Counted from the stretch's first letter, positions 35,119-46,037 are shown. The stretch is DNA of 64,000 nucleotides from Limimaricola sp027213785 (GCF_050847355.1 NZ_CP193755.1:1-64000), one strand, 5' to 3'. Numbers and translations are program-made. Notes: a model not told the origin generated them from the sequence alone.

Positions 35119-36384
35119 TCAGCGCAGCCGTTTCAGCAGGCTCTCGGAGGCGAAGCCGTCCACTGGCAGGCCGTTGGCCCGCTGGTAGGCGCGGATCGCC
35201 TCGATCGAGTTCGGGCCGATGATGCCGTCGGCGCCGCCAGTGTTATAGCCTAGCGCGGTCAGGCGGCTCTGGATCTCGGCCCGCTCGGCGCGCTTGAGCG
35301 CCCGGCCCGTCGCCATCTTGGTCCTGAGCGGCCCGGCACCGGCGATCCGGTCGCCCAGATGGCCCACGCCGATCGCGTAGGCGTCGGCGGCGTTGTAGCG
35401 CTTGATCACGTCGAAATTGCGGAAGGTCATGAAGGCCGCGCCCTGCGCGCCCTCGGGCACGAGGATCTCGGCCGCGCCGAAATCGCCGATCCGCCCGCCG
35501 CTGGCGGCCTGCACGCCCAGGCTCTGCCACTCGGCCGCGCTCTTCTTGGTGCCGCCCGCGAGACCGTAGTTGAAGCCTTGCGGCAGCACCACCTCGACCC
35601 CCCAGGGCTGGCCCTTGCGCCAGCCGAAATTCGACAGGTACTTGGCCGTCGAGGCGAGCCCGTCGGTCGGGTCGTCGGACCAGATGTCGCGGCGGCCGTC
35701 GCCCCGGAAATCGGCGGCATAGGCCTCGTAGCTCGTGGGGATGAACTGGGTGTGGCCCATCGCCCCGGCCCAGCTGCCCTTCATGTTCTCGGGGCTGACA
35801 TCGCCGTTCTGCAGGATCTTCAGCGCCGAGGTGAGCTGCTGCTCGAAGAAGCGACCGCGCCGCCCCTCATATGCCAGCGTCGCCAGAGCCGAGACCACCG
35901 GCACGTCGCCGCGCCGCTTGCCGAAATTGCTCTCCATGCCCCAGACCGCGAGCACGGTCTGCCGGTCGACGCCGTAACGAGCCTCGATTTCGGACAGCAG
36001 GCTCGCATATTGCGACAGCATCGCGCGGCCCGTCTCGACGCGCGTGTCGGAGGCGGCGGTGGAGAGGTATTCGCCGAGCGTCTTGGTGAATTCGGCCTGG
36101 TTGCGATCCTTCTCGATCACACCGGGGATGTAGCCGGCGGAGGCGAAGGCGCGGTCGAATGTGGTGCCGGAGACGCCAGCCGAGAGCGCGCGGGGGCGAT
36201 AGCCCGCGACCCAGTTGGAAAAGCCGGAATTGGGGCGGGGGCGCATGTTCTCGTCCATCTGTTCCGCACGGGCCGGAGGGCGAGGCGAACTGTCGAGAGG
36301 GCCCGAGACCGCCCCGCATGATGCCAAGGCCGCGAGTGCGAGGCCCAGAAGGCCCGCCCGTGGAAGTGTCGTCAAGATCCGCAC
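35119..36384 (-). CDS. Lytic murein transglycosylase B-like lipoprotein with peptidoglycan-binding domain
   Basis: A 421-residue envelope enzyme that would cleave the glycan strands of peptidoglycan. The signal ends in lipobox LAALASC, so it is anchored as a lipoprotein. The SLT_2 domain covers about 55-345 with catalytic glutamate in VLAVWGMESNFGKRRG, plus GSWAGAMGHTQFIPTSYEAYA and DIWSDDPTDGLASTAKYLSNFGW. A PG_binding_1 domain closes the protein (LTALGYNTGGADGIIGPNSI). GTG 36384 (VRILTTLPRAG) is chosen because it starts a proper signal peptide. Confidence 0.93.
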   Translation of the reverse strand: MRILTTLPRAGLLGLALAALASCGAVSGPLDSSPRPPARAEQMDENMRPRPNSGFSNWVAGYRPRALSAGVSGTTFDRAFASAGYIPGVIEKDRNQAEFTKTLGEYLSTAASDTRVETGRAMLSQYASLLSEIEARYGVDRQTVLAVWGMESNFGKRRGDVPVVSALATLAYEGRRGRFFEQQLTSALKILQNGDVSPENMKGSWAGAMGHTQFIPTSYEAYAADFRGDGRRDIWSDDPTDGLASTAKYLSNFGWRKGQPWGVEVVLPQGFNYGLAGGTKKSAAEWQSLGVQAASGGRIGDFGAAEILVPEGAQGAAFMTFRNFDVIKRYNAADAYAIGVGHLGDRIAGAGPLRTKMATGRALKRAERAEIQSRLTALGYNTGGADGIIGPNSIEAIRAYQRANGLPVDGFASESLLKRLR

Positions 36385-36482
36385 CGACTGCTCCTTTTCG
36401 TTTGTGGCAGCACTACCGCGATGCGGGTGAGTCGCCACAGGGGGGACGGGCGGGGCGGCGGGAAACCGCTCAGTCGCGCGGC

Positions 36483-37997
36483 TCAACCGGGCAGCGGACC
36501 GGCGGCCCGGATCATCTCGGCATGGGCGCGCGCGATCTCGGCGTCGCGCCCGGCACCGAGCAGCGCCATCACCCGGCCGTCCTTGACGTAGCGGGCGGTG
36601 AAATCGGCGGTGGGGTCGCCGTCGATACGGATCTCGTCCCAGTCCTGGGCATGGCCGAGATAGCGGTATTGCCGCCCCAGAGCGGTCCAGAAGAAGGGGA
36701 CGTCGATCTCGCTCGCGGGCTTGCCGAGCATGGCGCGGGCCGCGCGGGCGCCGTGCTGACGCGCGACCCGCCAATGCTCGATCCGGACCCGGCCCCATGG
36801 CGTCGGTACGCGCGCCACGTCGCCGGCGGCCCAGACGCCATCGAGAGCCTCAATGGCGAGGTCCGGCCCGGTGCGCAGCCCGCCATCCTCATCGGGCGAC
36901 AGCCCCTCGATCGCGGTGGCCGGGCGGACGCCGATCGCGAGCAATACCAGATCGCTCTCCAACCGCTCGCCGTTTTCGAGCCGCACCGCCGAGAGGCGCC
37001 CCTCGCCCTCGAAGCCCGCGACATTGGCGCCGGTGACGAAGCGCACGCCCTTGGCCTCGTGCTCGGCCCGGATCGCGCGGCCGACCTCCTCGCCGACGAT
37101 CTTCGCGAGGGGCGTCTCCTCGCGCAGCGCCACCGTCACCTCCAGCCCGCGCTTGGCGAAGCTCAGCGCCGCTTCCAGCCCGGTGAAGCCACCGCCGACC
37201 ACCACCGCGCGCTTGGCCTCGCCGGCGGCGCGAGTGAGGATCTCGGCCTCCTGCCGCGAGCGCAGGTGGTACAGCCTGCCGAGATCGGCGCCGGGCAGGT
37301 CGAGCAGGTTGGCGGTGCCGCCGGTGGCGATCAGCAACGCATCATAGCCATGGGTCGCGCCGGTCTCGGTGTGGACCTCCTTCGCGGCGGCGTCGATCGC
37401 TGCCACGCGTCCTTCGACGAGGTCGATATCGCGCTCGGCCAGCGCCTCGGGCGGGGTGAGGGTAAGATGGCGCGGCAACTCGCCGCTCGCCAGCACTCCC
37501 TTGCTGAGCAGCGTCCGGTCATAGGGCGGTTGCCCCTCCGGCGAGATCATCGAGATCGATCCCTCGAAGCCTTCTTCGCGCAGCGTCAGGGCACAGGCAT
37601 CGGCCGCCGCTCCGGTGCCAGCGATGACGATGCGGCGCGTTTCCTTGCCGCGCCGGACATGCGCCGGAGCGGGGTGGGGGTCGGCCGCCTCCGGCATCTC
37701 CACGAAGACGTGGCCATCGCGCTGCTCCACCGCGTAGCGGCGCAGGTCGCCATGGCCCGGCGGCTGGGTCTGCTTGCCCGAGGAAACGTCGAAACAGGCG
37801 TGGTGAAAGGCGCAGATCAGCCGGTCGCCGTCGAGATGACCCTTGGAGAGCGGCAGGCCGAAATGCGGGCAGGCATGGGCCAGCGCGGTGACCTCCGATC
37901 CGCGCCGGATCACGAGGATCGCGGTCTCGCCGGCCATGACCTTGAGCGGGCGGTTCTCCTCGAGATCCTCGAGCGCGCCGATATCGTGCCGTGCCAT
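36483..37997 (-). CDS. Rieske-domain FAD-dependent oxidoreductase (AIFM3-like)
   Basis: A 504-residue fusion. The N-terminal Rieske [2Fe-2S] domain has ligands C43, H45 (CPHFG) and C62, H65 (CAFHHACFD). A two-Rossmann NAD(P)H/FAD module follows: RRIVIAGTGAAADACALTL (FAD), PPYDRTLLSK, ALLIATGG, AVVVGGGFTGLEAALSFAKRG (NAD(P)H) and GVWAAGDVARVP. A reductase C-terminal domain ends it (FFWTALGRQYRYLGHA). It resembles ferredoxin/rubredoxin reductases and eukaryotic AIFM3. The electron acceptor is unknown, and the gene stands apart from any obvious operon. Confidence 0.92.
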   Translation of the reverse strand: MARHDIGALEDLEENRPLKVMAGETAILVIRRGSEVTALAHACPHFGLPLSKGHLDGDRLICAFHHACFDVSSGKQTQPPGHGDLRRYAVEQRDGHVFVEMPEAADPHPAPAHVRRGKETRRIVIAGTGAAADACALTLREEGFEGSISMISPEGQPPYDRTLLSKGVLASGELPRHLTLTPPEALAERDIDLVEGRVAAIDAAAKEVHTETGATHGYDALLIATGGTANLLDLPGADLGRLYHLRSRQEAEILTRAAGEAKRAVVVGGGFTGLEAALSFAKRGLEVTVALREETPLAKIVGEEVGRAIRAEHEAKGVRFVTGANVAGFEGEGRLSAVRLENGERLESDLVLLAIGVRPATAIEGLSPDEDGGLRTGPDLAIEALDGVWAAGDVARVPTPWGRVRIEHWRVARQHGARAARAMLGKPASEIDVPFFWTALGRQYRYLGHAQDWDEIRIDGDPTADFTARYVKDGRVMALLGAGRDAEIARAHAEMIRAAGPLPG

Positions 37998-38008
37998 GAT
38001 CGTCCCTC

Positions 38009-38036
38009 CGCCGGTTTCCCACTGGGCGAACCGGCG
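38009..38036. promoter_or_regulatory. Hairpin between rnr and the Rieske reductase
   Basis: CGCCGGTT and AACCGGCG form an 8-base-pair stem with a 12-base loop. On the minus strand it lies after the rnr stop and directly before the GGAGGG of the reductase gene, so it could end the rnr transcript or influence reductase translation. Confidence 0.4.
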
Positions 38037-38065
38037 AAGGGTGGGAGAGTTCCACGCGGAACGGA

Positions 38066-40330
38066 TCAGCGCTTGCGCGTGACCTTGCGCTTTTCCTTCT
38101 TGGCGCGCACGGCCGCCTTCTTCTTGGCGACGCCCGCCTTGCGGCGCGGCGGCTTGCCGGGGCGGCGCGAGGGGCCGCGCGGCATCGTCGCGCCATCGAT
38201 CTCGACCAGCTCGGCGATCAGCCCGCCGGAGATCGGCGCCGCCTCCACCAAGCGCGCGGTGACGCGCTGCCCCAGCCCGATCACCCGGCCGCTATCCGAG
38301 CCCATCAGCGTCTGGCTTTCGGCATCGAAGTGGAAGAACTCGTTCCCGAGCGAGCGGATCGGCACCAGCGCGTCGGCGCCGGTCTCGTCGAGCTTCACGA
38401 AAACGCCGAAGCGGGCGATGCCGCTGATCCTTCCCGGAAGCTCGGCGCCGATCCGTTCGGACATGAAGGCCGCGAGGTAGCGGTCGGTGGTGTCGCGCTC
38501 GGCCAGCATCGAGCGGCGCTCGGTGTCGGAGATCTGCTTGGCGGTCTCGTCGAGCCGTTCGAGATCGGTGTCGCTGAGACCGACCTTGCCCCAGCCATGC
38601 GCCGAGATCAGGCCGCGATGCACGATCAGGTCGGAATAGCGCCGGATCGGCGAGGTGAAATGCGCGTAGTCCCTGAGCGCGAGGCCGAAATGGCCGAAAT
38701 TCTCGGCGTTGTAATAGGCCTGCGTCATCGAGCGCAGCGTCGCGAGGTTGATCAGCTCGTCCTGCTCGGTGCCCTCGGCCTGCGCCAGAAGCTGGTTAAG
38801 ATGCGCGGTCTTGAGCACCTGACCCTTGGCCAGCGTCAGCCCCGAGCCCTTCACCACCTCGCGCAGCGCGTCGAGCTTGTCGGGGTTGGGCTCCTCGTGG
38901 ACCCGGAACAGCAGCGGCTGGCGCTTGGCGATCAGCGTCTCGGCGGCGCAGACATTGGCCAGCACCATGAATTCCTCGATCAGCCGGTGCGCGTCGAGCC
39001 GGTCCTTGAAGGAGATCGAGGTGACCTGTCCCATCTCGTTCAGCTCGATCCGCCGCTCGGGCAGGTCGAGTTCCAGGGGCTGGCGCCGCTCGCGTGCCTT
39101 CTTGAGCGCGCCATAGGCGGCCCAGAGCGGGCGCAGCACCTCGTCCAGCATGGTGGCGGCGCGGTCGGTGGGCTGGCCGTCGATCGCGCTCTGCGCCTCT
39201 TCGTAGGACATCGAGGCGGCCGAGCGCATCAGCGCCCGCTCGAAGCGGTGGCCGATCTTCTCGCCATTCGCGTCGATGCGGATGCGCACCGCGATCACCG
39301 CGCGCGGCACACCTTCGTGCAGCGAGCACAGGTCGCCCGAGAGCCGATCGGGCAGCATCGGCACGACCCGGTCGGGGAAATAGGTGGAGTTGCCGCGCTT
39401 GCGCGCCTCGCGGTCGAGCTCGGAGCCCGGCGTCACGTAATGGGCGACGTCGGCGATGGCGACCCAGAGGATATGGCCGCCCTCGTTGTCGGGCGCGTCG
39501 TCGGGTTGCGCCAGCACCGCGTCGTCGTGGTCGCGCGCGTCGCTGGGGTCGATGGTGATCAGCGGCAGCTCGCGCAGATCGGTGCGCCCCTTGAGCCCGG
39601 CGGGCTTCTTGCCATCGGCCTCGGCCAGCACCGCGTCGGAGAAGTGGTCCGGGATGCCGTGCTGGTGGATCGCGATGAGCGAGACGGCGCGCGGCGCGGT
39701 GGGATCGCCCAGCCGCGACATCACGCGCGCCTTGGGCAGGCCGAGGCGGCCCTTGGGTCCCGACTGCTCGGCCTCGACCAGCTCACCGTCCTTGGCGCCG
39801 TGCTCGGCGCCTTCGGGAACGATCCACTGCTTGTCGACGCCCTTGTCGATCGGCACGATGCGCCCGCCCTCGCTGGCCTTCTTGAAGATGCCGAGGATGC
39901 GCAGCGGGTTGGTGCCGATCTTGCGGATCAGCCGCGCGGTATAGTCGTGCTCCTCGCCTGGCGTGGCGGTGAGCTTGGCGAGGATGCGGTCGCCCGCGCC
40001 CAGACCCGCGTCGCTTTCGCGCGTCAGGATCAGAACCTTGGGCTCCTCGCCGTCGCCATGCCATTCGAGCGGTCGGGCCCAGAGATCGCCATCGGCATCG
40101 GGCGGCAGTACCGAAAGCACCGAGACCGGCGGCAGCCGGTCCGGGTCGCGGTAGGTCTTGCGCTTCTTCTGCAGGTGCCCTTCGTCCTCGAGCTCGCGCA
40201 GCAGGCGCTTGAGGTCGATCCGCGCCGCGCCTTTGATGCCGAAGGCACGGGCGATGTCGCGTTTCGCGGTCTGGGTCGGGTTGTCGGAGATCCATTGCAG
40301 GACCTCCTCGCGGGAGGGCAATCTGTTCAT
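38066..40330 (-). CDS. rnr: Ribonuclease R
   Basis: RNase R is a processive 3'-5' exoribonuclease able to digest structured RNA. The 754-residue product begins with a winged-helix region (LPSREEVLQWISDNPTQTAK), then cold-shock-like domains, and the RNB catalytic core with LITIDPSDARDHDDAV, VAIADVAHYV, RGNSTYFPDRVVPMLP and FGLALRDYAHFTSPIRRYSDL. An S1 domain follows (FGVFVKLDETGADALVPI), and a very basic Lys/Arg tail ends it. The length is normal for alphaproteobacteria. Confidence 0.95.
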   Translation of the reverse strand: MNRLPSREEVLQWISDNPTQTAKRDIARAFGIKGAARIDLKRLLRELEDEGHLQKKRKTYRDPDRLPPVSVLSVLPPDADGDLWARPLEWHGDGEEPKVLILTRESDAGLGAGDRILAKLTATPGEEHDYTARLIRKIGTNPLRILGIFKKASEGGRIVPIDKGVDKQWIVPEGAEHGAKDGELVEAEQSGPKGRLGLPKARVMSRLGDPTAPRAVSLIAIHQHGIPDHFSDAVLAEADGKKPAGLKGRTDLRELPLITIDPSDARDHDDAVLAQPDDAPDNEGGHILWVAIADVAHYVTPGSELDREARKRGNSTYFPDRVVPMLPDRLSGDLCSLHEGVPRAVIAVRIRIDANGEKIGHRFERALMRSAASMSYEEAQSAIDGQPTDRAATMLDEVLRPLWAAYGALKKARERRQPLELDLPERRIELNEMGQVTSISFKDRLDAHRLIEEFMVLANVCAAETLIAKRQPLLFRVHEEPNPDKLDALREVVKGSGLTLAKGQVLKTAHLNQLLAQAEGTEQDELINLATLRSMTQAYYNAENFGHFGLALRDYAHFTSPIRRYSDLIVHRGLISAHGWGKVGLSDTDLERLDETAKQISDTERRSMLAERDTTDRYLAAFMSERIGAELPGRISGIARFGVFVKLDETGADALVPIRSLGNEFFHFDAESQTLMGSDSGRVIGLGQRVTARLVEAAPISGGLIAELVEIDGATMPRGPSRRPGKPPRRKAGVAKKKAAVRAKKEKRKVTRKR

Positions 40331-40383
40331 GTGCAGCAGGTAGCACGCGCATGGGGGGTCGTCACGCGATCAGGTGACCCGCC

Positions 40384-40812
40384 CTAGCGGTCCAGCCGCT
40401 TCTCCATGTCGCGATGCGGGATGCCGGCGTCGTCGTATTCCGGGCCATAGGCGACATAGCCGAGCTTTTCGTAGAAGGGCAGGGCGTGGGTCTGGGCCGA
40501 GAGATAGAGCCGCGTCACGCCCGGGCGCGAGCGCAGCGCCTCTTCGGCCTGCCGCATGATCGCCGCGCCCAAGCCCGTGCCGCGATGCTCGCGCAGCACC
40601 GCGACGCGACCGATCTTGCCGGTCTCGCCGCGGATCAGCAGCCGCGCGGTGCCGGCGGGCTTGCCGTCGCAGGTGGCGATGAGATGGATCGCCTCGGCGT
40701 CGAGCCCGTCCATCTCGTCCGCCTCGGAGACGTTCTGCTCCTCGATGAAGACGGTACGGCGCAGCGCGTGGCAATGGGTGAGGTCGGTGGTCTCGGTGAT
40801 CTCGTGTTTCAC
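40384..40812 (-). CDS. ElaA-like GNAT acetyltransferase
   Basis: A 142-residue GNAT protein. ALRRTVFIEEQNVSEADEMDGLD is the characteristic start of the ElaA/YjcF group, KIGRVAVLREHRGTGLGAAIM is the acetyl-CoA-binding motif, and LYLSAQTHALPFYEKLGYVAYGPEYDDAGIPH closes the fold. The substrate is unknown. GTG 40812 overlaps the dapE stop (GTGA), so it is translationally coupled to dapE. Confidence 0.88.
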   Translation of the reverse strand: MKHEITETTDLTHCHALRRTVFIEEQNVSEADEMDGLDAEAIHLIATCDGKPAGTARLLIRGETGKIGRVAVLREHRGTGLGAAIMRQAEEALRSRPGVTRLYLSAQTHALPFYEKLGYVAYGPEYDDAGIPHRDMEKRLDR

Positions 40813-41957
40813 GTGAAGTAGTCCTTGAGGATCCGGGCATAGACGGATTTCAGCCGGTGGATCTGTGCGATCTCCACCCGCTCGTCGACCTGGTGCATGG
40901 TCTGGCCGACCAGCCCGAACTCGACCACCGGGCAGTGCTCCTTGACGAAGCGCGCATCCGAGGTGCCGCCCGTGGTCGAGAGCTCCGGCCGCAGCCCGGT
41001 CTCGGCCTCGACCGCCGCCGCAACCAGATCCGACAGCGGTCCCGGCGGCGTCAGGAAGGATTCGCCCGAGATCTTCACCTCGACGCCGATCTCGACGCCG
41101 AACTCCTCGGCCACCCAATCGGCCTCGGCGCGCAGCCACTCGGTCAGCTTGGCGCCCGAGTGCAGGTCGTTGAAGCGGATGTTGAGCGTGGCGCGGGTCT
41201 GGCGCGGGATCACGTTGGTGGCGGGGTTGCCGGTGTCCATCGTCACTACCGCCAGCGTCGAGGCGTCGAAATGGTCGGTGCCCTGATCGAGCGGGTGGCT
41301 CGACAGCCGGTCCACCAGCCGCGCCATCGCCGGGATCGGGTTGTTCGCCCGGTGCGGATAGGCGGAATGCCCCTGCGTGCCGGTCACCGTCAGGAAGGCG
41401 TTGAGCGAGCCGCGCCGACCGATCTTGATCATGTCGCCGAAACGCTCGGGGCAGGTCGGCTCGCCGACGAGGCACAGATCCATCCTCTCGCCGGTCTCGG
41501 CCATCCAGTCGAGCAGCGCCCGGGTGCCGTCGACGCCCTCGCCCTCCTCGTCGCCGGTGATGGCGAGGATCACCGCGCCGTCGGGGGGCGTGTCCCGCAC
41601 GAAGTCGATGGCGGCCGCGACAAAGGCCGCGACGCCGGATTTCATGTCGCAGGCGCCGCGCCCGTAGAGCTGGCCGTCCTTCTCCTCGGCACCGAAGGGA
41701 TCGACCGACCAATCGTCGCGATTGCCCACCGGCACCACGTCGGTATGGCCGTTGAAGCCGAAGCTCCGCGCCGCGCCCTTTTCGCCCCAGCGGGCGAAGA
41801 GGTTGGCGATGCCGCCGCGATCGACGCGGGTACAGTCGAAACCGGCCGCCTCCAGCATCCCCTGCAGCAGCACCAGCGCGCCGCCCTCCTCCGGGGTGAC
41901 GGAGGCGCAGCGGATCAGCCGCGCGGTCAGATCGGCGGGGTCTGTGGTCTGGGACAT
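40809..41957 (-). CDS. dapE: Succinyl-diaminopimelate desuccinylase
   Basis: DapE releases L,L-diaminopimelate from its succinyl derivative in lysine and peptidoglycan synthesis. The 382-residue M20 metalloenzyme shows the first zinc histidine in FGFNGHTDVVPVG, the bridging aspartate in LYGRGACDMKSG, the catalytic glutamate in TGDEEGEGVDGT, and a late C-terminal STTGGTSDARFVKEHCPVVEFG. ATG 41957 (MSQTTDPADLT) is preceded by GGAGCGACC. The upstream pathway gene dapD is 2 kb away on the same strand. Confidence 0.95.
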   Translation of the reverse strand: MSQTTDPADLTARLIRCASVTPEEGGALVLLQGMLEAAGFDCTRVDRGGIANLFARWGEKGAARSFGFNGHTDVVPVGNRDDWSVDPFGAEEKDGQLYGRGACDMKSGVAAFVAAAIDFVRDTPPDGAVILAITGDEEGEGVDGTRALLDWMAETGERMDLCLVGEPTCPERFGDMIKIGRRGSLNAFLTVTGTQGHSAYPHRANNPIPAMARLVDRLSSHPLDQGTDHFDASTLAVVTMDTGNPATNVIPRQTRATLNIRFNDLHSGAKLTEWLRAEADWVAEEFGVEIGVEVKISGESFLTPPGPLSDLVAAAVEAETGLRPELSTTGGTSDARFVKEHCPVVEFGLVGQTMHQVDERVEIAQIHRLKSVYARILKDYFT

Positions 41958-42016
41958 CCGGTCGCTCCTTCGGTTGAGGAAGGGGTAGCGCGGGGGAAGG
42001 ACGGTTTCAATCGGGG

Positions 42017-42382
42017 CTAGTGCAGCGTGTCCGTGCCGCCCTTGGCGTCCTCGAAGAACGGCGTCATCTGCGCCACGATCACCGAGTTCTCCTCGAGCGC
42101 GCGGCCCATCAGCGCCCGCTCGTCGTCGTCGATGTCGTGCCCTTCGGCCAGCCGCTCGTCGAGCGTGCCGTAGCCGGTGACGTCGAGCGGCGCGAGGTCG
42201 GCCTGCTTGAGGATGGCGACGGTCTCGCGCACCGCCTCGGCCTCGTCGACGCCCGAGGCGTAGCACATCAGCGCGGCGCCGGTGGCGCCTTCGGGCAGAC
42301 CGTCGCCGGTCCTGCGGCCGACCTCGACCAGCAGCGTGTAGACCTGCTGGGTGCGCCTGGGCTTGTCCTGCTTCTGGGCCAT
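42017..42382 (-). CDS. Conserved hypothetical protein upstream of dapE
   Basis: A 121-residue acidic, soluble protein with no signal peptide or membrane segment. It reads LVEVGRRTGDGLPEGATGAALMCYASGVDEAEAVRETVAILKQ, then DVTGYGTLDERLAEGHDIDDDERALM, consistent with a small alpha/beta fold. The alternation of hydrophobic strands with the conserved Gly-Tyr-Gly suggests a structured domain, but I do not recognise the family. ATG 42382 follows GGAGACG. It is 59 bases upstream of dapE and may be co-transcribed. Confidence 0.7.
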   Translation of the reverse strand: MAQKQDKPRRTQQVYTLLVEVGRRTGDGLPEGATGAALMCYASGVDEAEAVRETVAILKQADLAPLDVTGYGTLDERLAEGHDIDDDERALMGRALEENSVIVAQMTPFFEDAKGGTDTLH

Positions 42383-42436
42383 GATCGTCTCCGTTCCCGT
42401 CCCGACGCAGGTGGCACCCATGCGCGCGATGCGCAA

Positions 42437-42461
42437 GACCCCGCGCCACCGGCGCGGGGTC
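42437..42461 (-). terminator. Hairpin terminator after the GlsB-like gene
   Basis: GACCCCGCGCC, ACC loop, GGCGCGGGGTC: a perfect 11-base-pair stem 25 bases past the stop of the minus-strand YeaQ/YmgE-like gene. Only a short TTG follows, so it is a GC-rich terminator. Confidence 0.6.
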
Positions 42462-42486
42462 CAGAAGGTCTCGTCGAGACTGCGGA

Positions 42487-42744
42487 TCAGCCGTGCTTCC
42501 TGCCGCGGATCATCCGCGCGATGCCGATCAGGATGCAGGCGCCGATGAAGCCGGCGATCAGCGAACCCCAGAATCCTGTGAGCCCGGCGCCCACGAGACC
42601 GAGGAGGAAATTGAACAGCATCGCCCCGAGAATGCCGAGGATGATGTTCATCAGCAGGCCCATATCGGCCTTCATGAATTTTTCGGCCAACCACCCGGCG
42701 ATCGCGCCGATGATGATCGCCGTGAACCAACCCACACCGCTCAT
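42487..42744 (-). CDS. GlsB/YeaQ/YmgE-family membrane protein
   Basis: An 85-residue protein with three membrane helices rich in glycine: VGWFTAIIIGAIAGWLAEKF, MNIILGILGAMLFNFLLGL and GFWGSLIAGFIGACILIGIA, the standard transglycosylase-associated (misnamed) family pattern. Homologues are often induced by stress. ATG 42744 is chosen because CTGGAG lies 8 bases upstream; GTG 42753 is an alternative. It is monocistronic, with a terminator hairpin behind it. Confidence 0.9.
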   Translation of the reverse strand: MSGVGWFTAIIIGAIAGWLAEKFMKADMGLLMNIILGILGAMLFNFLLGLVGAGLTGFWGSLIAGFIGACILIGIARMIRGRKHG

Positions 42745-42834
42745 GTCGTCCACTCCAGTATTCCGACCGGTCCCCCCGGCCCTTCAGGGTCTGAACACGC
42801 GAAGGTGAGGATGCGTTCCGCGCCCCGCTCGACC

Positions 42835-43863
<1,029 letters not shown>

Positions 43864-43920
43864 GCCCTCCCAAGGGTCGCGGCGGCGGCGCGGTTCCACC
43901 CCGCCACCGCGATCCCGGGA

Positions 43921-44754
<834 letters not shown>

Positions 44755-44844
44755 GGGGCGGGCTCCGGTTTGTGATGCGGCTCGGGGGCGGCTATAGACC
44801 GGATGCGGCAATCGGCGCAACGCGCCCCAGGGTAAGGGAACGGC

Positions 44845-45696
44845 ATGACCAAGGACAGACGACACCTGATGCGCGACAGCCAAGAGGACCAGCGCACCGC
44901 AGGACAGGTGCCCCAGACGCCGCAGACCATGTCGCCCTCCTACCGTCTGGCCTTTGCCGACGAGCAGTTCCTGCTGCGCGACGATCTGCGCCCGGTGCGC
45001 TGGCAGCTCGAGCTTCTCAAGCCCGAACTGCTGATGAACGAGGCCGGGGTGAACTCCACCGTGGTGCTGTTCGGCGGCGCCCGCATTCCCGAGCCCGCGA
45101 AGAAGCACACCGCCCGCACCGAGACGCTGGCGGAGCTGTCGGCCTTCTACGAGGAGGCGCGGCTATTCGCGCGCCGGGTCACCGAGTGGTCCCTGCAATC
45201 GGGCGGCACCGAGAACGTCATCGTCACGGGCGGCGGTCCCGGCGTGATGGAGGCGGGCAATCGCGGCGCGCAGGAGGCGGGGGGCCGTTCGGTCGGCCTC
45301 AACATCGTGCTGCCGCACGAGCAGGCGCCGAACCCCTATGTGACGCCGGAGCTGGCGTTCAACTTCCACTACTTCGCGATCCGCAAGATGCATTTCCTGA
45401 TGCGCGCCAAGGCGGTGTGCGTGTTCCCCGGTGGCTTCGGCACGCTCGACGAGCTGTTCGAGGCGCTGACGCTGATCCAGACCGGGCGGATGAAGCGGGT
45501 GCCGTTCCTGCTGTTCGGCCGTGCCTTCTGGGAGAAGATCGTCGACTGGCAGGCGCTGGCCGATGCCGGCACCATCGCCGACGAGGACCTGCAGCTGTTC
45601 AAGTTCGTGGAGACCGCCGAGGAGGCCTTCGAGGCGATGCGCACATGGACCCATGCAGGTGAGCGTCGCGAACACATCCCGGGCCGGGACGAGTAG
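44845..45696 (+). CDS. LOG-family (lysine decarboxylase-like) nucleotide-processing protein
   Basis: A 283-residue cytosolic protein. The Rossmann-like domain contains VVLFGGARIPEPAKKHT, VTGGGPGVMEAGNRGAQEAGG, and the hallmark PGGFGTLDELFE (PGGxGTxxE) active-site motif. Known family activities are cytokinin-ribotide phosphoribohydrolase and hydrolysis of nucleotide monophosphates. This is the longer subtype, with about 60 extra N-terminal residues. It is divergent from dapD and is followed by a pair of inverted intergenic repeats. Confidence 0.9.
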   Translation: MTKDRRHLMRDSQEDQRTAGQVPQTPQTMSPSYRLAFADEQFLLRDDLRPVRWQLELLKPELLMNEAGVNSTVVLFGGARIPEPAKKHTARTETLAELSAFYEEARLFARRVTEWSLQSGGTENVIVTGGGPGVMEAGNRGAQEAGGRSVGLNIVLPHEQAPNPYVTPELAFNFHYFAIRKMHFLMRAKAVCVFPGGFGTLDELFEALTLIQTGRMKRVPFLLFGRAFWEKIVDWQALADAGTIADEDLQLFKFVETAEEAFEAMRTWTHAGERREHIPGRDE

Positions 45697-45708
45697 GGGC
45701 CAGTCGCA

Positions 45709-45739
45709 GGATTTGCGTATTTGAAGAAATATGAAAGGG
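45709..45739 (+). repeat. Intergenic repeat motif, copy 3
   Basis: GGATTTGCGTATTTGAAG followed by AAATATGAAAGGG lies 12 bases after the LOG-family gene stop. It faces an inverted, more degenerate copy at 45774-45798, so the pair can form a long imperfect stem between two convergent genes. Confidence 0.7.
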
Positions 45740-45773
45740 TGCGGCGCTCCCGGGATAGGGCGCGCCTCCCAAA

Positions 45774-45798
45774 TTCATCTTTCCAAGAATACGCATGG
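45774..45798 (-). repeat. Intergenic repeat motif, copy 4 (inverted)
   Basis: On the minus strand CCATGCGTATTCTTGG then AAAGATGAA. It lies about 26 bases beyond the stop of the minus-strand DUF2945 gene and is the inverted partner of copy 3. Confidence 0.6.
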
Positions 45799-45824
45799 CG
45801 TCGCATTGGCCATGCGCGCGCCCC

Positions 45825-46037
45825 TCAGGCCTTGGAAACCTCGGAGTGGCCCTTGAGCACCTCGTCGCCATCCTCCTGCTCGATCAGGTAGGCGGGGTCG
45901 TCTTCGCTGGCGTTCCGGGTGATCTCGGCCCCCGAGATCGTTTTGGTGATCTTCTGGTGATAGACCTTGGTGATCTTGCCGGTCCCGGTGCCGTTGCCCC
46001 AGTTCCACTTCACCTTGTCGCCCTCGGAATAGCTCAT
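45825..46037 (-). CDS. DUF2945 (hypervirulence-associated TUDOR-like) protein
   Basis: A 70-residue protein: MSYSEGDKVKWNWGNGTGTG, then KITKVYHQKITKTISGAEITRN, DDPAYLIEQEDGDEVLKGHSEV. The order (a Trp-rich basic strand, GxGKI, I-x-GxxIxR, PAYLIEQ, D-G-x-x-VLK) is the DUF2945/HVA1 TUDOR-like fold, a small beta-barrel of unknown partner. The length is normal. It stands alone, convergent with the LOG-family gene. Confidence 0.9.
   Translation of the reverse strand: MSYSEGDKVKWNWGNGTGTGKITKVYHQKITKTISGAEITRNASEDDPAYLIEQEDGDEVLKGHSEVSKA

Noticed and set aside
45709..45798. The repeat pair as an insertion-sequence remnant or CRISPR
   Set aside because: The units are about 25-30 bases, scattered singly across the window, without transposase, spacers or target-site duplication.
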